A stretch of DNA of 64,000 nt from Aquisalibacillus elongatus (GTDB lineage: Bacteria; Bacillota; Bacilli; Bacillales; Alkalibacillaceae). The position numbers and the translations under genes were made by a program. Each line of letters starts with the position of its first letter. Position 1 is the first letter of the stretch. Of this stretch, positions 8,832 to 16,958 are shown piece after piece. The stretch is from positions 186,001 to 250,000 of the forward strand of contig NZ_RKRF01000009.1 in the NCBI RefSeq assembly GCF_003843875.1, in the 5' to 3' direction. The notes under the pieces are model-generated. The model saw nothing but the letters and a program-made list of their open reading frames with translations, had not been told where the DNA came from and made no database searches.

Positions 8832-9562
8832 GACCTCACCTCCGATTGACGTGCAATGGCGTAAGCTAATCCAAATGCTAAAAAGCTAGAAACTAATACT
8901 TTACCAATGAACCAGACGATGCTAGATTCAGACCCATAAAATGAGATAATTTGACCTACACGCTCGTCACCTAAGAAAACCAATGCTACACCTGTTGTAA
9001 TCACAACAACCTTTACAACTTTGGATAGTCTGACGATACTGCCAATGGCATACCCTATTGAACTGAGCAACGTTAAATATAGAAAAACCATGCCTAAGAC
9101 TAAAAGTAATTCACTTGTAGAATAACTACTTAATAATAAAAATTGATCCGGTCCTTTATACCAAAAGATAATTAGTTTTATAGCAAAACCTGCCATCACT
9201 AGAGTAACCATTCCTACTAGATTAATCAGGATTAAAAACACAATATTAGCCAAATGCCTCGACACCTGGTTCGTTACAAATATCTGATCAGCTAAGCGAT
9301 TCTCTTTTCGATCAATTGATAGTCCAGTAAAGAAAGCCCATATAAAGGTGAAGAATAGGATGACATCACCTGTTGAATATGTGATGTGAAGTTGTAAAAG
9401 TCCAAAACTAGACGTACCACTCGCAGCTCCTAGCAATGTAAAGAGAATAGAGATAATCTGCACAACAATCAACGACTGAAAAGCACTTTTATAACTCATC
9501 CATTTATATTTAGACTGTTTAATCACAGTCGATTTTAAGCTAGGACTGTTTAAAGACATCAT
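8828..9562 (-). CDS. ABC transporter permease of the Ytr-like operon
   Basis: A 244-residue membrane protein with six predicted helices, of the ABC-2 permease type seen beside YtrB-like ATPases. The N-terminal 30 residues are polar and basic; hydrophobic segments follow near 30-50, 65-85, 105-130, 150-175, 180-200 and 215-235. The start overlaps the ATPase gene by 23 bases and has a GGGAGG site; two adjacent ATG codons are possible. The gene is co-regulated by the GntR repressor at the head of the operon. The transported substrate is unknown; related systems respond to cell-wall-active peptides. Confidence 0.75.
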   Translation of the reverse strand: MMSLNSPSLKSTVIKQSKYKWMSYKSAFQSLIVVQIISILFTLLGAASGTSSFGLLQLHITYSTGDVILFFTFIWAFFTGLSIDRKENRLADQIFVTNQVSRHLANIVFLILINLVGMVTLVMAGFAIKLIIFWYKGPDQFLLLSSYSTSELLLVLGMVFLYLTLLSSIGYAIGSIVRLSKVVKVVVITTGVALVFLGDERVGQIISFYGSESSIVWFIGKVLVSSFLAFGLAYAIARQSEVRS

Positions 9563-10439
9563 CTATGCCTCCCTTTGTTTCATTCGTTAAATACATCGAC
9601 AGCTCTGCTGGTTCGACTGATGTTTGGGTTACACCCAATTGTTTAAGACAATCCTGTTCAGAACCTGATAATTCCTTCACAACAACGTAAGCGTGATTGG
9701 AGCTAATGAAACGACGGTGAATGATACGACTTTCGTTAACAACCTTCTCAATCTTTTCATAATCTCCTGATAGAGCTATTGCGTAAGTTTTAAAATCTTC
9801 CATAGGTTCGTGAACGATACAAGTTCCATCTTTAATGATCATGATGTCTTCTAGAATACTTTCAAGTTCGTTTAGTAGATGACTAGATATAATAATTGTA
9901 CGGGGATGATTCATGTAATCTTTTAATAACGCCCGGTAAAAATCTTGTCGCACAGAATAATCCATGCCCGTTGTTGGTTCATCGAAAATAGTCAAAGGTG
10001 TACGTGCCGCTAACCCTAAAATGGCATTAAATGTACTTGCTTTCCCTTTTGATAAATTGTCGTGAAACACACCGGTTTGAAACCCAAAATATCGTATTAA
10101 GCGATTGGCAAACTCTGAATCCCAATTGTCATAAAACATTTCAGCAGAAGATAAAATTTCATACAATTTCATTTCAGGTGAGAATACTAAATCATCATCC
10201 ACAAAAATCGTATTCGCAGAAACCTTTAAATTATCGATTGGATTCTCTTCAAACACTCGAATATTACCGCTAGTTGGCGCCAACATTCCAGCTAGCATTT
10301 GAAGGAGTGTCGTCTTCCCAGCACCATTTCGGCCGATTAAACCTGTAATTGAATTTTCTTGAATGGTGACGTTTAAATCTTTCAACACGCTGTTGCTACC
10401 AAACTGTTTAGAAACATTCTGACACGTTACAACACTCAT
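9540..10439 (-). CDS. ABC transporter ATP-binding protein (YtrB-like)
   Basis: A 299-residue ATPase. Walker A GRNGAGKTT is at about residues 37-45, the signature is the non-standard LSKGKAS, and Walker B is LTIFDEPTTGMD, all typical of YtrB/BcrA-type exporters with degenerate signatures. A C-terminal extension of about 90 residues (after HLLNELESILEDIMIIKDG) is common in this group. It overlaps the GntR gene in an ATGA. With the permease and the downstream membrane protein it should form one complex. Confidence 0.85.
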   Translation of the reverse strand: MSVVTCQNVSKQFGSNSVLKDLNVTIQENSITGLIGRNGAGKTTLLQMLAGMLAPTSGNIRVFEENPIDNLKVSANTIFVDDDLVFSPEMKLYEILSSAEMFYDNWDSEFANRLIRYFGFQTGVFHDNLSKGKASTFNAILGLAARTPLTIFDEPTTGMDYSVRQDFYRALLKDYMNHPRTIIISSHLLNELESILEDIMIIKDGTCIVHEPMEDFKTYAIALSGDYEKIEKVVNESRIIHRRFISSNHAYVVVKELSGSEQDCLKQLGVTQTSVEPAELSMYLTNETKGGIDDVFKQS

Positions 10440-10819
10440 GATTGCCCCCGCCTTTCTTGTCTTATTTGCTTAAGCATTTCCATAAGCTCTTCATCTTCTA
10501 CACTTAAGTAATCTGCTTCTTGAACTAATTCACGGACCATTTGTTTAAGGTTTTCATTTTTGCGTCTTATTAATATGTTTTCTTTCGCTTCGTCTTTGAC
10601 AAACATACCTAGACCTCGTTTTTTGTATAAAACATCATAATCAACAAGTATATTAAGCCCTTTCGCAGCAGTCGCCGGGTTTATATTAAACATATCGGCT
10701 AACTGGTATTGCGAATACATTTTCTCCCCAGTTGATATATGATCGTTTAAAATCTCTGTCTCTAGCCACTCTGCTATTTGTACATAGATTGGCTTGATAC
10801 TGTCGTGGTTTAAAACCAA
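10436..10819 (-). CDS. GntR-family repressor (YtrA subfamily)
   Basis: A 127-residue transcription factor: N-terminal winged helix (KPIYVQIAEWLETEILNDHI to the wing KKRGLGMFV at about residues 60-68) and a short C-terminal helical dimerisation domain, the YtrA-subfamily layout. It starts at TTG with an AGGTGGGG site. As first gene of a four-gene operon, directly behind a promoter overlapped by an inverted repeat, it is almost certainly an autorepressor. The effector is unknown; YtrA relatives respond to cell-envelope antibiotics. Confidence 0.88.
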   Translation of the reverse strand: MVLNHDSIKPIYVQIAEWLETEILNDHISTGEKMYSQYQLADMFNINPATAAKGLNILVDYDVLYKKRGLGMFVKDEAKENILIRRKNENLKQMVRELVQEADYLSVEDEELMEMLKQIRQERRGQS

Positions 10820-10842
10820 ATAATCCCCACCTTTGTATGTGG

Positions 10843-10872
10843 ATTAGTGCATTAGTGATGTAATGTACTAAT
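10843..10872. promoter_or_regulatory. YtrA-type operator
   Basis: Inverted repeat ATTAGTGCATTA (10843-10854), 6-base centre, TAATGTACTAAT (10861-10872), 11 of 12 positions symmetric. It lies just downstream of the -10 of the GntR operon promoter, as expected for a repressor site. Confidence 0.8.
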
Positions 10873-10875
10873 TTA

Positions 10876-10903
10876 ATTATATGTCTTTCTTTTTAAAAGT
10901 CAA
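10876..10903 (-). promoter_or_regulatory. Promoter of the GntR/ABC operon
   Basis: On the minus strand: -35 TTGACT (10903-10898), 16-base spacer, perfect -10 TATAAT (10881-10876). Confidence 0.8.
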
Positions 10904-11018
10904 CGCCTTCACACAATTTGTTCAAATATTTTTCAGAAGGCATTCACATTTTGGTACAGGATTTATAAAAATGTGTGTTAAGGTGAAAAATGTAGAAAAC
11001 TTATTAGGAGATAAGAAG

Positions 11019-11432
11019 ATGAAAAAAGTATTTTTTCTTTTAGTTTTAGGTTTAGGTATAATTCTTACGGCATGTAACGATGATGGCCAATCGCATGAAG
11101 ATAATAGTGATGATGAACAGGCTGATTCGTTAATACCTGTAGAAGTAAACGTATTAGTTGAGGACGAGGTTCCGTTAGGTGAAGTAACATTAAAAGCTGA
11201 AGTTACGCATGACGGAGAACCCGTTACTGATGCAGAAGAAGTGTCAATTGAAGTCTGGGAAAAGGGTCATGAAGGTGAAAGTGAAAAAATTGATGCCACT
11301 CATGTAGAGGACGGCATTTATGAAATCTCTTATCAATTTGATCAACCAGGCACTTATGAAATGTACGCTCATGTAACAGCGAAGTCACAACATGTTATGC
11401 CTAAACATGAGTTTCAAATCATTGAAGAATAA
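11019..11432 (+). CDS. YtkA-like lipoprotein
   Basis: A 137-residue exported lipoprotein: MKKVFFLLVLGLGIILTAC carries a lipobox with Cys near residue 19, then an acidic linker and a C-terminal immunoglobulin-like domain of the YtkA/FixH type (LGEVTLKAEVTHDGEPVTDA ... DQPGTYEMYAHVTA). The frame is open further upstream, but TAGGAG at 11005-11010 and the signal peptide fix the start at 11019. YtkA-like domains are often linked to copper or cytochrome oxidase; the C-terminal His and Met residues (HVMPKHEF) would suit metal binding, which is inference. Confidence 0.75.
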   Translation: MKKVFFLLVLGLGIILTACNDDGQSHEDNSDDEQADSLIPVEVNVLVEDEVPLGEVTLKAEVTHDGEPVTDAEEVSIEVWEKGHEGESEKIDATHVEDGIYEISYQFDQPGTYEMYAHVTAKSQHVMPKHEFQIIEE

Positions 11433-11477
11433 TAACTGAAATATAGAATTTTGAATTACCTCCCCCTTAAAAAGTAG

Positions 11478-11509
11478 AAAGGCTATCCCGCAATCGGGAT
11501 AGCCTTTTA
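11478..11509. terminator. Bidirectional terminator
   Basis: A 13-bp stem (AAAGGCTATCCCG, loop CAAT, 11478-11507) separates the convergent lipoprotein and CheW genes. Confidence 0.88.
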
Positions 11510-11959
11510 TGCTTCAACAGCTTCTTTTACTTGTTCAAGTTGCTCGACGTTTAATACTTTTTGCAAGTTAACCAAAATTAACAACCGATCTTGTTGTTTT
11601 GAAACACCTTGTATGTATTCCTCTTTTACGCCACCAACCATTTGAGGTGGTTGTTCAATTGTCTCTTCATCAAGGTCCACCACTTCTTTTGCTTCATCAA
11701 CCATTAACCCGATTCTTAAACCTTCTACGTGGACAATTAAAATACGCGCTTCAGACTCTGTATCTGTTTGTCCAATATTAAGTAACGAACGCAAATCAAT
11801 AACAGTTGTGACCTCGCCTCTTAGTTCCGTAATACCTTTTACGTATTCAGGCGCCTGAGGTACCTTCGTAAAATCAGTCACCTTTTCAATTGCTTGTACT
11901 TGATGAATCGGTACACCGAAATACTCATCTCTCATTCGAAATACAACGTATTTTTCCAT
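11507..11959 (-). CDS. cheW: CheW-like chemotaxis coupling protein
   Basis: A 150-residue single CheW domain that couples methyl-accepting receptors to the kinase CheA. Diagnostic stretches are FGVPIHQVQAIEK, APEYVKGITELRGEVTTVIDLR and VDEAKEVVDLDEETIEQPP. The open frame extends 14 codons further upstream, but AAAGGCGGTG precedes the ATG at 11959. No other chemotaxis genes are in the window. It could equally be a CheV-less stand-alone CheW. Confidence 0.88.
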   Translation of the reverse strand: MEKYVVFRMRDEYFGVPIHQVQAIEKVTDFTKVPQAPEYVKGITELRGEVTTVIDLRSLLNIGQTDTESEARILIVHVEGLRIGLMVDEAKEVVDLDEETIEQPPQMVGGVKEEYIQGVSKQQDRLLILVNLQKVLNVEQLEQVKEAVEA

Positions 11960-12095
11960 AGCAGCACCGCCTTTTGTATAGTTCAAAAGATTTATTTCCA
12001 CTTGTCTTATTAAAAATCGTACCTTAACGTATGGGGCACGTCAATACACGTTAGACATGCTACAATAAAGTTAACTAAATTTTGGAGGGTCAATC

Positions 12096-12542
12096 TTGAA
12101 GATATACGTTGACGCAGATGCGTGTCCAGTCAAGGACATTATTATAGAAGAATCCGAAAAAAGAGGCCTACCAGTTGTTCTGATAAAAAGTTATGCTCAT
12201 TTTTCCAATCAACCAGAACCAAGCCATGTTGAAACAATCTATGTTGATTCTGAAAATGAAGCAGCAGACTATAAAATGATGCAACTCGTTCAATCCAACG
12301 ATGTTGTCATAACCCAAGATTACGGCCTAGCTTCTTTACTTCTCGCTAAACAATGCACCATTTTACACCATAAAGGATTTCGTTATACACCTCAAAAAAT
12401 GGACACACTGCTACACACCCGCTATGCTAGTGCCATGGAACGAAAAAGTGGAAAGCGCACAAAAGGACCGAAGGCTTTAACAGATCACGACCGAGAAAAA
12501 TTCAGGAAACAGTTTTTAAAAACGATTGCTAATAAAGACTAA
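12096..12542 (+). CDS. yqxD: YaiI/YqxD family protein (DUF188, UPF0178)
   Basis: A 148-residue NYN/PIN-like fold protein of a widely conserved family without firm function. [16 protein letters not shown] at the start, [13 protein letters not shown], and [16 protein letters not shown] carry the conserved acidic residues (D6, D8, and the D of TQDYG), which suggests a metal-dependent nuclease site. It starts at TTG with GGAGGG six bases upstream. Its 3' end overlaps the convergent membrane-protein gene by 14 bases. Confidence 0.87.
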   Translation: MKIYVDADACPVKDIIIEESEKRGLPVVLIKSYAHFSNQPEPSHVETIYVDSENEAADYKMMQLVQSNDVVITQDYGLASLLLAKQCTILHHKGFRYTPQKMDTLLHTRYASAMERKSGKRTKGPKALTDHDREKFRKQFLKTIANKD

Positions 12543-12849
12543 TAGCCGTATAAATATACCATGTAAACAAACCTAATATGACTATACTCGTTAAGGCCGT
12601 GTACATCCGGGTTTGAAAGTTTTTAATATACTTATGTCCAAACTGCCAAGCAATTAAATAAATTGGTACAGTAATCAAAATCGCTAATAGCGTGAGTCCA
12701 ACTCCTAAGATTGTAACTTGAAACCAACCATCGATATTGTGTCCACTACGATTCACAAACCCTACGACTGCAATCGATATGTATATGGGGTACAAGTTAA
12801 CCAACGTTACAACAAGAAAATATAAGAGCGTACTAATTCTATTTTTCAT
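12529..12849 (-). CDS. Small three-helix membrane protein, unknown function
   Basis: A 106-residue protein with hydrophobic segments near residues 8-30, 45-68 and 85-104 and a short basic loop ([10 protein letters not shown]) between the last two. A GAGGTGGGG site supports the ATG. I do not recognise the family. It overlaps the end of the convergent yqxD gene by 14 bases. Confidence 0.55.
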   Translation of the reverse strand: MKNRISTLLYFLVVTLVNLYPIYISIAVVGFVNRSGHNIDGWFQVTILGVGLTLLAILITVPIYLIAWQFGHKYIKNFQTRMYTALTSIVILGLFTWYIYTAISLY

Positions 12850-13155
12850 TCTTTATCCCCACCTCACCCACATTTTTTTCAACAAAAGCGTTTCCATACT
12901 ACCACTTTAGTGCAATAAAATACAATTAATTCCAAACCAACAAAACTAATGACATAGATGTTTTGTATGATGCCACTCAAAAATAACATTCCCTTATAAC
13001 TATCTTACTATTTACTTCCAATTTTGAAAAATGTTAATATTTCAAACAATTCACAAAAAAGCACCTATTGATTATTAACCTCAAGACCTACCAATAAAAC
13101 CTAGTTTAGTAAGTAGCGCTACTTTACTATATAAAAAATTAATTGGAGGCTAAAT
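12850..13155. other. Intergenic region upstream of the subtilisin gene
   Basis: About 300 bases without a credible gene, very AT-rich. It holds the 14-bp palindrome at 13111-13124 and the subtilisin ribosome site (GGAGG at 13144-13148). No clear -35/-10 pair was found; TACTAT at 13125-13130 could serve as a -10. Confidence 0.6.
13111..13124. promoter_or_regulatory. Perfect palindrome in the subtilisin promoter region
   Basis: AAGTAGCGCTACTT, flanked by TAGT on the left and TACTA on the right, ends 31 bases before the start codon. It overlaps the likely transcription start and looks like an operator for a dimeric repressor. A Hpr/ScoC- or MarR-type protein is possible, but the factor is unknown. 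Confidence 0.5.
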
Positions 13156-14274
13156 ATGAAAAAAATTCTACTAGCATTAACCGTATTATTTCTACTATTA
13201 ATTCCAATGAATCCAAGTTTTGCTGATCAAACCGAAGCACAAGAAAAAGATGAGTATTTAGTTCAATTTGATGGACCTGCAGAAAAAGGTCTTTTAAAAG
13301 CCTTTGGTGTTGAAGAACAAGATGTCGTTCATGAATTTAATTCCTTACCAGTTGTTACACTAGAATTGACGAAAAAGCAGGCTAAAGGGTTACAAAATCA
13401 CCCTCAAATTAAATACGTAGAAGAAAACGCTGAAGCTCAGGCCTTCTCTCAAGACACACCGTGGGGTATCCCTCACGTGCAAGGAACTGAAGCACAAGAT
13501 AATGGACATACAGGTGAAGGTGTTAAAGTAGCCGTTTTAGACTCAGGTATTGATGCCTCACATGAAGATTTAAACGTCGCAGATGGCTATTCTTCTGTGG
13601 ATGACTCTCCTTTTACAGATGAAAACGGTCATGGAACTCACGTAGCTGGCACTGTTGCAGCACAAGACAATGACGTTGGTGTTGTTGGCGTAGCTCCAGA
13701 TGCTTCATTATATGCAGTCAAAGTATTAGACGAAGATGGTAGCGGCTCTTACTCAGGCATTGCTGAAGGCATTGAATGGGCAGTTGAAAACGATGCGGAT
13801 GTTATTAACATGAGTCTAGGTGGCTCTACAGATTCATCCGTGTTAGAAGAATTTGTTGATCTTGCTTATGAAGAAGGCGTATTAGTGGTAGCTGCTGCGG
13901 GTAATGATGGTAATCGTGGAGGTAATAATGATACTGTAGGTTACCCAGCTAAATATGACTCCGCAGTTGCAGTTGCTGCAGTTGACCAAAATAATAACCG
14001 CGCCACCTTCTCTAGCACAGGATCTGCAGTTGAATTATCTGCTCCTGGCGTCAGTGTATTAAGCACGGTTCCTGGAAATGATTATGACTCATATGATGGT
14101 ACATCCATGGCATCACCACATGTTGCGGGTGTTGCAGCACAAGTGTGGGCAGAAAAACCAGATTTATCGAACGTCGAATTGCGTAACCTTCTACAAGATA
14201 CAGCACAGAATCTTGGAGATGCTAATAAGTATGGCCACGGTTTAGTGCAATCTTATGAAGCTATCAATCAATAA
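13156..14274 (+). CDS. Secreted subtilisin-type serine protease (S8)
   Basis: A 372-residue prepro-enzyme: signal peptide (residues 1-23), inhibitor I9 propeptide (about 30-94, YLVQFDG...YVEENAEA), then a mature subtilisin of about 275 residues starting near AFSQDTPWGIPHVQ. The catalytic triad is D129 (VLDSGID), H159 (GHGTHVAGT) and S317 (GTSMASPHVAG), with oxyanion Asn250 (AAAGND). The mature domain is acidic, as in halotolerant alkaline proteases. GGAGG fixes the ATG. It is monocistronic. Expression in stationary phase is expected for the family but no clear sigma site was found. Confidence 0.95.
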   Translation: MKKILLALTVLFLLLIPMNPSFADQTEAQEKDEYLVQFDGPAEKGLLKAFGVEEQDVVHEFNSLPVVTLELTKKQAKGLQNHPQIKYVEENAEAQAFSQDTPWGIPHVQGTEAQDNGHTGEGVKVAVLDSGIDASHEDLNVADGYSSVDDSPFTDENGHGTHVAGTVAAQDNDVGVVGVAPDASLYAVKVLDEDGSGSYSGIAEGIEWAVENDADVINMSLGGSTDSSVLEEFVDLAYEEGVLVVAAAGNDGNRGGNNDTVGYPAKYDSAVAVAAVDQNNNRATFSSTGSAVELSAPGVSVLSTVPGNDYDSYDGTSMASPHVAGVAAQVWAEKPDLSNVELRNLLQDTAQNLGDANKYGHGLVQSYEAINQ

Positions 14275-14284
14275 AACATAAATT

Positions 14285-14317
14285 AAGCTGTCCTCTGTCT
14301 AAAGGGCAGCTTTTTTT
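14285..14317 (+). terminator. Subtilisin gene terminator
   Basis: Stem AAGCTGTCC/GGGCAGCTT with one G-T pair and a 10-base loop, then seven Ts. Confidence 0.85.
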
Positions 14318-14341
14318 GTTTTTAGACTAGTACTCAAAAGT

Positions 14342-14381
14342 AAAAAGACTGAACTCTATCAACTTGAGTTCAGTCTTTTTT
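14342..14381. terminator. Terminator of the CBS-domain gene
   Basis: Stem AAAGACTGAACTC/GAGTTCAGTCTTT with a 9-base loop and A/T tails on both sides. It ends the minus-strand CBS gene. Confidence 0.85.
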
Positions 14382-14383
14382 AT

Positions 14384-14944
14384 TTATGACATATTTTGCG
14401 GTCCCTGATTTTGTTGTTGCTGCTGTTGAGCTTGTTGTTGTCCCATTTGCGCCTGCTGTGCCTGATTTTGTTGCATCGTCTGTTGTTGACCTGCTTGCTG
14501 GCCTTGTTGTTGAGCTTGTTGGTTATGGGCTGGGAATGATATGTTTGATAAGGCTTGACCCGCTTCGTTTTGGAATATGTTTTGGGTGGCTAGATCACCT
14601 AATGATAGCATGCCCGCTAATTGGCCATTTTCAGTAACTGGCAGGCGACGGATTTGTTTTTCAGCCATTAATTGAGCAGCTTGATGAACATCCATACTCG
14701 CATCAGCTGTCGTCAACTCACCGCTCATACATTCACCAACAGTGCAATTTCCGTCTTTACCCATTGCTGTTGCACGAGTGGTGATGTCACGGTCTGTTAT
14801 GATACCTCGAATTTGACCATTTTCTACGACTGGAACTGCTCCAATATCATTTTGGACCATCATCTCAGCAGCTTCCTTTAATGATTGTTGCGGGTTTACC
14901 GAGACAACATTTGTACTCATTAAGTTTTTAATTGCATTTTCCAT
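14384..14944 (-). CDS. Paired CBS-domain protein with Gln-rich tail
   Basis: A 186-residue protein: two CBS motifs (residues about 5-65 and 70-128; MSTNVVSVNPQQSLKEAAEM and CMSGELTTADASMDVHQAA) forming one Bateman module that should bind an adenine nucleotide, then a low-complexity tail of about 50 residues made mostly of Gln, with some Ala, Asn and Met. AAAGGAGA precedes the second ATG (14944) at proper distance; the first ATG (14953) is too close. The CBS part resembles stand-alone YhcV-type proteins. The tail could drive self-association and its CAA/CAG runs could vary in length. Confidence 0.82.
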   Translation of the reverse strand: MENAIKNLMSTNVVSVNPQQSLKEAAEMMVQNDIGAVPVVENGQIRGIITDRDITTRATAMGKDGNCTVGECMSGELTTADASMDVHQAAQLMAEKQIRRLPVTENGQLAGMLSLGDLATQNIFQNEAGQALSNISFPAHNQQAQQQGQQAGQQQTMQQNQAQQAQMGQQQAQQQQQQNQGPQNMS

Positions 14945-15045
14945 GAAAAACATCTCTCCTTTTACGATTTAGATTTTGGCAAAAGGAGTGATTTTATACA
15001 TACTCAATTTAAAGTATAATGAACATCAACAGGAGTTGATCAAGA

Positions 15046-15360
15046 ATGACTATTAAAGGGAAAATCATAGATGAAGAAACGAGATGCGAGCATTACCATA
15101 GTGCTCAAGATGTGATCGCCATTAAATTTAGATGCTGTGGTGAATATTATCCTTGCTATCAATGTCATCAAGAAACAGCCGATCACACAGCAGAAACTTG
15201 GCAACCTGAATTATTTCATGAAAAAGCTATACTATGCGGTGTTTGTAAACATGAGTTAACCATTCATGAATACTTAAACTCATCAAACGAGTGCCCTGTA
15301 TGCCAAGCATCATTTAATCCAGGTTGCAAGTTACATCACCATTTATACTTTAGCGTTTAA
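15046..15360 (+). CDS. CHY zinc-finger protein
   Basis: A 104-residue protein with many Cys/His pairs: CEHYH, FRCCGEYYPCYQCH, CGVCKHEL and CPVCQASFNPGC, the pattern of bacterial CHY zinc-finger proteins predicted to bind about three zinc ions. CAGGAG is eight bases before the ATG. Its stop overlaps the convergent exporter gene by four bases. The cellular role is not known. Confidence 0.82.
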   Translation: MTIKGKIIDEETRCEHYHSAQDVIAIKFRCCGEYYPCYQCHQETADHTAETWQPELFHEKAILCGVCKHELTIHEYLNSSNECPVCQASFNPGCKLHHHLYFSV

Positions 15361-16958
15361 CCTTTTATATCCCTTCTTCGGTAAAAAACTAAACCTATCA
15401 TCATAAGAACTACCGCAATAATTGTTAGTGAAAATAAAATCCAAAACTGAAAATCATCAACCGGAATAGCAGGAATATGTTCAAATGGTGATAAATTTTT
15501 TACAGTATCAGAAAATTGTAAAACACCACCAAAATAAATCACGACAAACACAAAACCTAAATAGGCGTACGTCACGCCATTCAGACGCCCGAGTCCAATA
15601 AATACAGCCGCAACCCCTACCATTAACCAAACAGCAGGTAAGTAAACCATAACCGCATTCATTAATTCCATAAAGCTAGCTGTCTCTTCATCCATTGTCT
15701 GAGCCCCAGCTAAAGCCAATCCAACCGCACTTGACCCTAACATAATTAAACTAACTAATAGGGACGTAATCAAATAACTACCTAAAAACTTAATGCGTGA
15801 CATAGCAGTTGCTAGGACTTGCTCTGTCCGATTCCGCTTTTCTTCTTTTTTCAATTTATTGAGTGACATAATGACCGGAATTGTACTTAAAACAGCCATA
15901 ATCGAGCTCACCATCGTCACGAATTGAAGTGACATTGGAATCCCATCTTGAATAGCCATGACTTCTTTCATCATTTCAATTTCAGCAAAATACGTATCAG
16001 TATCACCTAGCACTGAACCGTAAGTTGCTCCAAAAACAAACAGTACGACTGCCCATGAGATAATAGATGTTTTCTGCAAACGGATCGTCAAGCCTAGTTG
16101 ATTTTTCGTAAAAGCTGATGCATGTCGCTTCCCGCCTCTAGTCGGTAAAAAACCAGCTCCTAGATCACGAATGGAATTTAAATAAAACGCGAAAAACAAA
16201 ATGACAAGGGACACTACAAGCGTTAACCCAATCGTCCACCAATAGTTGTTAACGTAAACTTCGCTCGCCAATACCCATCCAAAAGGGGATAACCAAGATA
16301 AGGTCTCATTTGATACATCCCCAACGGCTCGAATTAAGTATGATACGCCAACGATTAAAAAGGAAAGCCCAATCGCTCCCCGCGATGTCTCGGACAGTTG
16401 AGCACAGAGAGCAGTTGTTGCAGCGAAAAATATTCCTGTAACTCCCATCGCAATGCCATAAAGCAATGAACCATTTAAATCCATGCTATCGATACCTAAT
16501 GCAAATAACGAAAAACCAATCAAGATGGCTAATACAAAATAAGTGATAACCATGACGACTATCGTTGCTGCAAGATTGGCTAAACGCCCTGTCGGTAAGG
16601 CACGTATTAACTCAACACGTCCTTCCTCCTCTTCACTCCTTGTGTGACGGATAACTAACAGAACACTCATGACTGCGACAAATAACAAAGTAAAAGCCAG
16701 CATTTGATGCGCCATCATAGCACCTTCAGTATAATTGTCTAATCCATAGCCCTTTCCAATCAACGCTGTAATAGCAGGATTTTCCATAGTTACAGCAATT
16801 TCTTGCCGATCACTATCAGTTGGATATAGGTCCTCAAATGCAACAGCAGTTAATATTGTAACGACCCAAAAACCTAACACCCAGAGGGAAATTCTTAGTC
16901 GATCGCGGCGCAAAATCAGTTTTAGGATACTCCCGACTTGATTAAATTGGCCTTTCAC
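15357..16958 (-). CDS. ABC exporter permease (ABC-2 type, antibiotic exporter family)
   Basis: A 533-residue permease with two repeated halves of about six helices each. The N-terminal stretch (FNQVGSILKLILRRDRLRISLWVLG) and SEEEEGRVELIRALPTGRLANL in the first large loop, mirrored by KLKKEEKRNRTEQVLATAMSRIKFLGSY in the second half, are typical of the polyketide-antibiotic exporter permease group. It overlaps the ATPase gene by four bases. It is controlled by the adjacent TetR gene. Likely role is efflux of a drug or amphiphile; substrate unknown. Confidence 0.82.
   Translation of the reverse strand: MKGQFNQVGSILKLILRRDRLRISLWVLGFWVVTILTAVAFEDLYPTDSDRQEIAVTMENPAITALIGKGYGLDNYTEGAMMAHQMLAFTLLFVAVMSVLLVIRHTRSEEEEGRVELIRALPTGRLANLAATIVVMVITYFVLAILIGFSLFALGIDSMDLNGSLLYGIAMGVTGIFFAATTALCAQLSETSRGAIGLSFLIVGVSYLIRAVGDVSNETLSWLSPFGWVLASEVYVNNYWWTIGLTLVVSLVILFFAFYLNSIRDLGAGFLPTRGGKRHASAFTKNQLGLTIRLQKTSIISWAVVLFVFGATYGSVLGDTDTYFAEIEMMKEVMAIQDGIPMSLQFVTMVSSIMAVLSTIPVIMSLNKLKKEEKRNRTEQVLATAMSRIKFLGSYLITSLLVSLIMLGSSAVGLALAGAQTMDEETASFMELMNAVMVYLPAVWLMVGVAAVFIGLGRLNGVTYAYLGFVFVVIYFGGVLQFSDTVKNLSPFEHIPAIPVDDFQFWILFSLTIIAVVLMMIGLVFYRRRDIKG

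Noticed and set aside
10881-11018. 46-residue N-terminal extension of the YtkA-like lipoprotein
   Set aside because: It would hide the signal peptide and lipobox; the ribosome site fits ATG 11019.
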